Below, piece by piece: positions 57,298 to 64,000 of a DNA stretch of 64,000 bases (the first letter of the stretch is position 1; each line of letters begins with the position of its first letter). Under the pieces are notes generated by a model. It saw only the letters and a list, made by a program, of their open reading frames with translations. It was not told where the DNA came from and made no database searches. Origin of the DNA: Puccinellia tenuiflora (lineage: Eukaryota; Streptophyta; Magnoliopsida; Poales; Poaceae). The stretch covers positions 570,459 to 634,458 of the forward strand of contig QRDG01000131.1 in NCBI GenBank assembly GCA_012064385.1, given 5' to 3'. The position numbers were made by a program, and so were the translations under genes.

Positions 57298-60105
57298 TAT
57301 ACTAGTTATAAATGTTTAATGTCCCATTTACACTTGTGGTGAGCTAAGTATTTGATACTTGTGCTGTTTTATGAAAACAGGGCCTGCCGTTTGAGAAGTG
57401 CATGGAGGGACTGAGTGGATTTCGCGGGAAGATGGCAATCAAGGAGTTGATGCTGGCGTCATTTCACTTCTACATTTATCGTTTTAAATTAGAGGATTTG
57501 AATGAGTTTTGTAATCGAATTAAGTGTGATCTTAAATTAGTGTGTCTCGGTTTGTGAGACGGTCATTCATGTTAAAGACAAGTGGTTGTTCTATTTTCAT
57601 GAGTAATCCTTTTTGGAGATCACATTTCGATTATGAGATTATTGTCCTTTGCTAGATTTAAACGATAATTAGTTAAACACTTATAAAAATAAAGACATGC
57701 TAAAATATCCAATACTTAATGATGAGAATTGTTTTAATTGTGCTATTAGTACTGAAGAGCATATTGATGCGCATCACTAAGTAGTGTGATTAAAAATGCC
57801 ATTTTCTGAAAATGCCATGAGTTGCTGAAAATAAACACAAGCGTTGGTTGTATTTTTCAGTAAATAAAAGACATCATTATTTTATCATGGATGAGTAAAT
57901 AGGAGTATTTATTCATGTCATGATAAGATCGTGGAAGTAAAGGATATTAAGTTAACAAGATAATTGAGTCTTTTCGATTTGATCAAAAGAGACAAAATAT
58001 TTGAGTTATTGTTTAGCATGGTGACTTGTGACAAGTGTTATCACAAATTACAATTTTTAGTGATTATTCAAAAGGTGTTTTGATAAACCTAAAGTATTGT
58101 AGTCACATTATATTTGATATCATGTGGTCATAAACAAAGGGTTCTTAGGTTTTAAGGTTTCATTAGTATCATTTAGATTTATTTTGATAACACTCTGTTT
58201 TAAATAAAGGATCTATTTAATGATTTGCATTTCGCATATGAGTTATGTGAAATAGTGGTTTCAATGATTATGAGATAATTAAGAGCCATGGCAAATAAAG
58301 TTTTGTAGAATGTTCATATAAGATTATGAATAGAGATTCCACAATGTGAGACTAAAAGGAACAAACCAATGTGTTTGGTTGTGTTATGTATTTTAGTGGT
58401 TTTATCGTGAAATTGTTTCATGGATAAAAGATTTGTTGGAATAAGTTTAGAAAGATTAAACCTTGCATGTTTATGTATCAAGTGGCACATATGTAAAGTG
58501 CTATGTTGGTTAAAACTTGACACATAAAGGGTTTTTGATGATGGTGATCATTGAATTATGGTTTAGCTTGTCTAAAGAGAAGTAGGATTCAAGAATATGA
58601 ATTTTGTCAATAGTTGCAAAATAATATTCATGATTTGTTTGTCATGTTTGAGAAACAAGACACACCTACAAAACTACAAAAGAAGAAATAGAAACTTTAA
58701 ATACGAAAGTGACTAAGAGTCATTCCAATTTAAGTTTAAATCATAAAGTAATCGTTACTTGATTTTGTGAAAAGAATGTTTCACATATTTATTTTGCAAA
58801 AGAGTTTGCGTGGAATAAATAAAACTTAGAACTAGCAAAGTGCTGGTGTTTCGTATATGAGTTCTCGAATCTTAAAAGTTAAGAGTTTTGGAGGAGTCCA
58901 AAGTGTCGAGAAAGTGCATAAGAAACTGAGTGAGATCTAATTAAGATATGTGGTGACATATATTAAGTTAGAGCAGAAATTAATTTCCATAATCAAAATA
59001 TGTGGTGACATATGTTTGAGTGGGAGCTAATTAATCATGGTCAAATATAAAGATAACATATTTCTGAGTGGGAGTCAAAGTGGCTTCACAATTTAATATG
59101 TGTATGAGGTATATTTGAGTGGGAGTTTACAACATAGTGTTTGAATGAAATGGAGATTTCATAAATGTTGTAAATGTTGTCATGGACCAATGCATAACTT
59201 ATGAAGTTAGTTTGAACGTCAAATATTCATGTAGATGAATGTATCTATGGAGGATAGATAAGTTTGATAAACATTAAAGTCAGATGTTTAACCTAAATAT
59301 TTTTGAAGGAGTTCAAAATGAAACAAGAGAAGAACGGTTCATCTCATTGTGATAGGTGAGGCATTGAGTTAGAGAACTCAGTACAGAATTGATGGTTAGA
59401 GGATATGTTGGAATTCAATATGAATTGTTCATAGATCTCAACATATAAGAACCATATGTTTGTATATGACGATATGTGACCCAAGTTCTTAATTGTAAGA
59501 ACATGTTGAATGAGGAGTCATTCTTCATGAGATTGAGATAAATTTAGAAAATGGTGGACTTGGTTGAAGTTATAAAGCCAGACTAAATTAGGGATCTCTT
59601 AATAGCAGAGTAGCAGAACGAAAGCATGATCGGAAATATCAAAGTGACAAGGTTCACTGTTGATTTGTTAAGTCTACAACATATAGGAGTATATGATTAA
59701 TTCAAGGATTGAAATAAGATATAATATTTTGGTTTGAGAAAGTTGTTTCAAGATTGAGTGAGTTCCAGATGCATGTGTTATGAGAAAGTTCTTTTGACTA
59801 ATCATACATATGGGCATGAAAGGATATGATTATCTCACTCTATAACCAAACATATTATATACATTATATGATAATGGTTTTATCATGGGATGATAAGAAG
59901 TTTATCATGTGATGATAAAGTAATGTCAAATTAGGTGACAGTTACAATTTTGCAAAGGACATAAAGAACTGTAAAGTACAGAGCACGGACGGAACCTCTT
60001 CCACAAGCAAACATGATCAGCACTGAGACTTCATGAGTGAGACTCCATGGGTGTTGGATCGCGGAAATGTAAACTAGATTATTGACTCTAGTGCAAGTGG
60101 GAGAC
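57298..60105 (+). other. AT-rich non-coding 3' part of the Copia element, with polypurine tract
   Basis: About 2.8 kb without any ORF over about 70 codons and no pol motif. A row of GAGTGGGAG-like motifs lies at 58928-59125. The element's polypurine tract AAGTGGGAGAC is at 60095-60105, just before the 3' LTR. Confidence 0.8.
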
Positions 60106-62002
60106 TGTTGGGAATATGCCCTAGAGGCAATAATAAAATGGTTTATTAAGCATATTCAAAGTTTATGATAATGGTTTATTATCCATGCTATAATTGTATT
60201 AAATGGAAACATAATACATGTGTGGAAATATAAACACCCGGAGTCCCTAGTGAGCCTCTATAGGACTAGTTCGTTGATCAAGAGATAGTTAGAGTTTCCT
60301 AACTATGGACTTGTTATAGTCACTTGATAACGGAGTCATATCATTAGGAGTAATGGTGTGATGGACATGACCCAAATAAAGAGTTGCAATTAATCGTGTC
60401 ACAAAAGTTTTGTTGTCAACACTTTTAATGTGCCAAATATAGTTTCCTTAGACCATGAGATTATATCACTCCCGTTCACTGGAGGAATACTTTGTGGACA
60501 TCAAACGTCACTTCGTAACTGGGTGATTATAAAGGTGGCTTTCAGGTATCTCCGATGGTGGGTTGTTGGGTGATATGAATCAAGAGTGGAATTTGTCCCT
60601 CCATGTGACGGAGAAGATATCTCCAGGCCTTCTCGGTAATATAGCATCAAGAGTCTGCAGACATGTGATTAAGTTGTAATCACCGGGATCCTATATTATG
60701 GTCGAGTAAAGAGAACTTGCCGGTAACGAGATTAAACTAGACATGGGGATGTCAACGATTATATCTCGGGCAAGTAAAATATCGTGAGACAAAGGGAATC
60801 GTATATGAGATTAATTGAATCTCCGGCATTGTGGTTCAATCGAGAAAAGGTTTTCGTTGAGTGTATAGGAATTAATATGGACATCCCGGTCCCGCTATTA
60901 ATTGTTGATATGATCATGTCTATGCATTCTCGAACCCGTAGGGTCACACACTTAACGTTCCGATGAAATTAGGTTTTGCGATGAATTAAATGATGACGTG
61001 AACGAATGGTGATTCGGAGTCTCGGATGGGATCCCGGACATCACGAGGAGTTTCGGAGGAGTCCGGAGAATAAGATTCATATATGGAAAGTGGTTTCCGG
61101 AGGTTTCGGAAAAGTTCCGGAAATTATTTACAGGGTACCGGAAGGTTCCGGAATGTTCTAGAAGAGTCTAGAAGTGGAACCGCATAATTTGTATGGGGCC
61201 CACATGGTGCAAAGGGGTGCTGCCACCACATGGTGGGGCGCACCACCTAAGCCCATGGGCTGGTGCGGCATAGGAGGGGAGTCCCACTCCTAGTTGGACT
61301 AGGAGGTGGGCTCCCACCCCTTTAGGAAAGGGCCCAAGGAGGAGTCCTTGTTGGACTCCAACTTGGGGGGCAAGTAAGGAGGGGCCGGCCGGCCCCCTCC
61401 CCTTGACCTAGCCGCCACCTATATAAGGAGGGGAGGGGGGGAGGCGCACCACACCCTTGGAGGCTAGCCGCACCCCCTTCTCTCTCTCTCCCATCTAGCC
61501 CTAGCCGCACCCCTTACCCCGAAGGGCTGCCGCCATCCAACCTCCACCATAGCCGCACCACCCCTTGCCCTAGGGCTGCTGCGCCATCTACTCCTCTCCC
61601 TCTCCCCTTGCTTGGCTTGGCGAAGCCTCGCGTGTGGAGATCGTCATCGTCACCGGCACTACCGTCGTGTTGCTGAGATCATCAAGGCCACGTCGTCTCG
61701 CTTGCGGGATCAAGGAGTCGACGTCTTCATCGAGCTGTACGTGTGGACGCCGCGGAGGTGCTGCCCGTTGCCGCACTTCGCCGGATTGGATCTCGAGGAT
61801 AATACATCTCCTCGCGACTAGACGAGTCTAGTTGCGGGGATCGACTAGCCAACCCCTGCACCGACAAAACGCGTTTGTTGATCTTCGAGGGTAAGAGATT
61901 GGATCTCATCTTCGCTATCTTCATCTCGTAGATCTAGATCCTTGGGGTTTATTCCGCTTTGCCGCGTAGAAAATTTTTGTTTTCCATGCTGCGACCCCTT
62001 CA
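60106..62002 (+). repeat. 3' LTR of the Copia element (1897 bp)
   Basis: Nearly identical to 53509-55407. Differences noticed: C/T near 60260, C/T near 61375, two bases fewer in the G-rich run near 61431-61441, A/G near 61956. Confidence 0.95.
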
Positions 62003-64000
62003 TCCATATGCCCCCACCTCCGGAAGCACGCTCGTTTTCTTGGTTCCAGCTAAAAGCACGTTCATCCTAGGCGGCCTGAATGAGGCAAACCACCCTCCCC
62101 GAGGGCAACTCATCCGAACCTTTAAGCATATTAATTAAGCATCACATTTATCCACCTTGACCGAATCATTCCATCAATATCAACAATTATGGAATTAATA
62201 CGGACATAAAGCATCTATCTCAACTAAGCATTGCTAAGCATGGCTAAGCATATAACTAATAATTAAAATTTGTATCCGGCCAACACATAAACACTAGGGT
62301 TCATAGGTAGGGATACATGTGATTGGCTCGGAAAAACATGCAATCATAGGATATTCTAATATTTACCAAAAAGACATTTGAACCGCATGCAATATTATGG
62401 TGGATAAATTAATTTGATAAAACATAGGATGCTATATGCCAAGAAGGTTAGGTTATCTCTTGCCTTGCTGCCCGGTAGTGAAGCACTGATCGTCGGGGTA
62501 GTTAGAGAGACCCTCGACTCCGGAATCTATCGATACCCAAAAGAAATACAAAGCACACATAAATCACACGAACTCAAAATGCAATGCTCAATCACATGAT
62601 GACATGTCCAATTGATGCAACCATATTATTATATAAATTAAAAGCAAATTTAAACGAGGGGCCAAATAATTTGTGCAATTATTTGGAACCAACCCCATAT
62701 TTATCTTAGTGACCACATTCTTCTTAAATTATCAAATTATTATGGAAGTGGCTCAAGAATGCATGAACATGGCAATAAAGGATAGGGTTCGTCAATCCGA
62801 TCATTTTGTTACTTTATTTGTAATTTTCGGAGCACCGATGAATAAATAGCAATTTAAGTAATTAACGAGAATTTATTCTTTTAACCCAATTATGGATAAC
62901 ATCAAATAAATATTTGTGATCATGATATGGTAAGTGCATGGTTTGATGGCATTTCGCATGTTGATCACATTGATATTTTATTTGTAATTTTTGGATTAAA
63001 TTTGAATAGGTTATGAATTTCTCAAATTAGGCATCAATTTTACCCTTTTAGGGTTTCCTAATTACGGGGAAAATATTTTGCTCAAGAGGACATGATAAAG
63101 TTACCAACTGATAGGTTTTGTTTTGCTGAGCAATTTGATATTTAGTTTGCAATTTTTGAAGCCATATACAAAAAGATATTAAAGTTTTAATTCATATTGA
63201 CAAATCAAAAAGGGAAAAACTTTCCCTGGCAGGCCGGCCTCGAGCCGGCCAGGCCGGGGTGCAGGCCGGGCAGGGACCCGAGTGGTCCGGCCCAGAGCCG
63301 GCCCAGGCTGGGCAAGCAGGCCGGCCACCAGCCCGAGCCAATCGGCCTCAGGCCAGTCAGGCCGGTTCCTGGCCGGGCGCCATGGGACGCGGTGACGCCG
63401 ACGGTGGCCGGAGGCAGGCGACGGCGACGGACGGACCTAGAGGGGGAGTGGGAGCAGGATGGTGTCCGGGAGGATCGGAGGCTCACCAGAAGGAAGAGGA
63501 CGCCGACGGCGAGGGACGAGGAGGCCGGACGGCGGCGGAATCGCGCTCGGACGGCGGCGGCCGGAGACGAAGGGGGCGGCTCGATTCGCACGGGTGGAAG
63601 CCTCCCAGCACGCACAGATTGAAGAGGAGGTAGAGGAGCTCGAGGCGGAGACGGTGGCGGTGTCGCCGCGAGCTCGGGCGGCCGGAGTCGATGGCGGCCG
63701 CGACGGCGAGCGGCGGACCGATCGGAACGGGCGAGCACGATTTGCTCGATTCCGGGCCTCCCCGCAAGAGTGTGTTGGTGCCGGAGGTAGAGGACGATGC
63801 GGCGGAGGCGATGGCGGCGTTGGTCTGCGTCGGGGCAGCCGGACTTGACGGCGGCACGGCAATGGCGGCGGCGGTCGGCGTCGGTACGGGAGCGAGCTAG
63901 GGCGCGGGTCCTCGATCCGGAAAACGGGGAGGAAAAGGTAGAGGAGAGAGAGAGGGGGAGCAGGTGGGCAGCACCGGGGAGCCTCCTAGTCCACCAGGGA
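62003..64000 (-). repeat. 5' LTR of the LARD, second segment, cut by the window edge
   Basis: Continues the LTR from the position where it was interrupted; aligns with 47845-49897. It lacks 54 bp present at about 49156-49209. About 727 bp of LTR should remain to the right of the window. Confidence 0.9.

Larger units (their letters stand above)
53509..62002 (+). mobile_element. Gag-only Copia element (BARE/Angela group), young insertion
   Basis: LTRs 53509-55407 and 60106-62002, exact 5-bp target duplication TCCAT (53504-53508 and 62003-62007), primer site, gag ORF and polypurine tract are all present, but no protease, integrase, RT or RNase H. The LTRs differ by about three substitutions and a 2-nt length difference. 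The empty site is seen at 47846-47849 in the sister LTR. Confidence 0.95.
46746..64000 (-). mobile_element. Long-LTR non-coding retrotransposon (LARD type), running off the window
   Basis: Minus orientation: 5' LTR (beyond 64000 to 52406, interrupted by a Copia element at 53509-62002), primer site, 1781-bp core, polypurine tract, 3' LTR 50624-46746. The core has no retroelement ORF. LTR ends (TGTAACAG...GGGCGTTACA) match the chromovirus element at 38.9-44 kb. Left target duplication is GTACC (46741-46745). The two LTRs differ by roughly seven substitutions, a few 1-2 nt differences and one 54-bp indel over the about 3.1 kb visible, so the insertion is recent. Confidence 0.85.

Noticed and set aside
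1..64000. CRISPR arrays, operons, ribosome binding sites, rRNA genes
   Set aside because: None seen; spliced genes and LTR elements show a plant nuclear sequence.

Overview
The window is a piece of a large, repeat-rich grass nuclear genome, most likely a Triticeae species (wheat, Aegilops or barley relatives). This is inferred from a Copia element with BARE/Angela/WIS-type LTR ends, Athila-type fragments with Triticeae-like leader sequence, Stowaway and hAT MITEs, and plant-type introns. Two unrelated host genes sit in a small genic island at about 2.7-11.1 kb. Nearly everything else is LTR retrotransposon.

Layout. 1-2.6 kb: the outer edge of one LTR, then an Athila-like LTR/leader fragment carrying a 963-bp-period partial duplication. 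2.7-12.1 kb: genic island. It holds a small one-exon gene for a C-terminally anchored membrane protein (3491-3799), several MITEs (one a hAT MITE with a tRNA-like core, nested in a Stowaway with an exact 8-bp target duplication), and a complete ten-exon gene for plastid-type adenylosuccinate lyase on the minus strand (11041 to 6715). 12.1-26.3 kb: a nearly complete TAT-type Ty3/gypsy element on the minus strand. Its 3' part carries a spliced gene running antisense to gag-pol, and a 200-N assembly gap interrupts its integrase. 26.3-38.9 kb: a 5'-truncated TAT-type element on the plus strand, again with an antisense two-exon gene. The antisense-gene + LTR part is present twice in tandem.

38.95-44.05 kb: a 5'-truncated chromovirus (Tekay/Del-like) element with decayed gag-pol and an internally deleted 3' LTR. 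44.05-64 kb: a nest four levels deep. An Athila-type gag fragment is interrupted by a Tekay-like LTR. That LTR is interrupted by a non-coding derivative with very long LTRs (about 3.88 kb) and a 1.78-kb core (LARD type). The 5' LTR of this derivative is interrupted by a young Copia element (53509-62002) with near-identical LTRs and an exact 5-bp target duplication; it encodes only gag.

How the parts work together: the two host genes are independent. Adenylosuccinate lyase serves purine synthesis in plastids. The most interesting retroelement biology is (a) antisense, intron-containing genes in both TAT elements, one with its own TATA-like box and 5'-UTR intron, and (b) two recent non-autonomous insertions, one without any ORF and one gag-only, which must have used proteins of other elements. 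No CRISPR arrays, rRNA genes or canonical tRNA genes were seen. All alignments and difference counts were made by eye.
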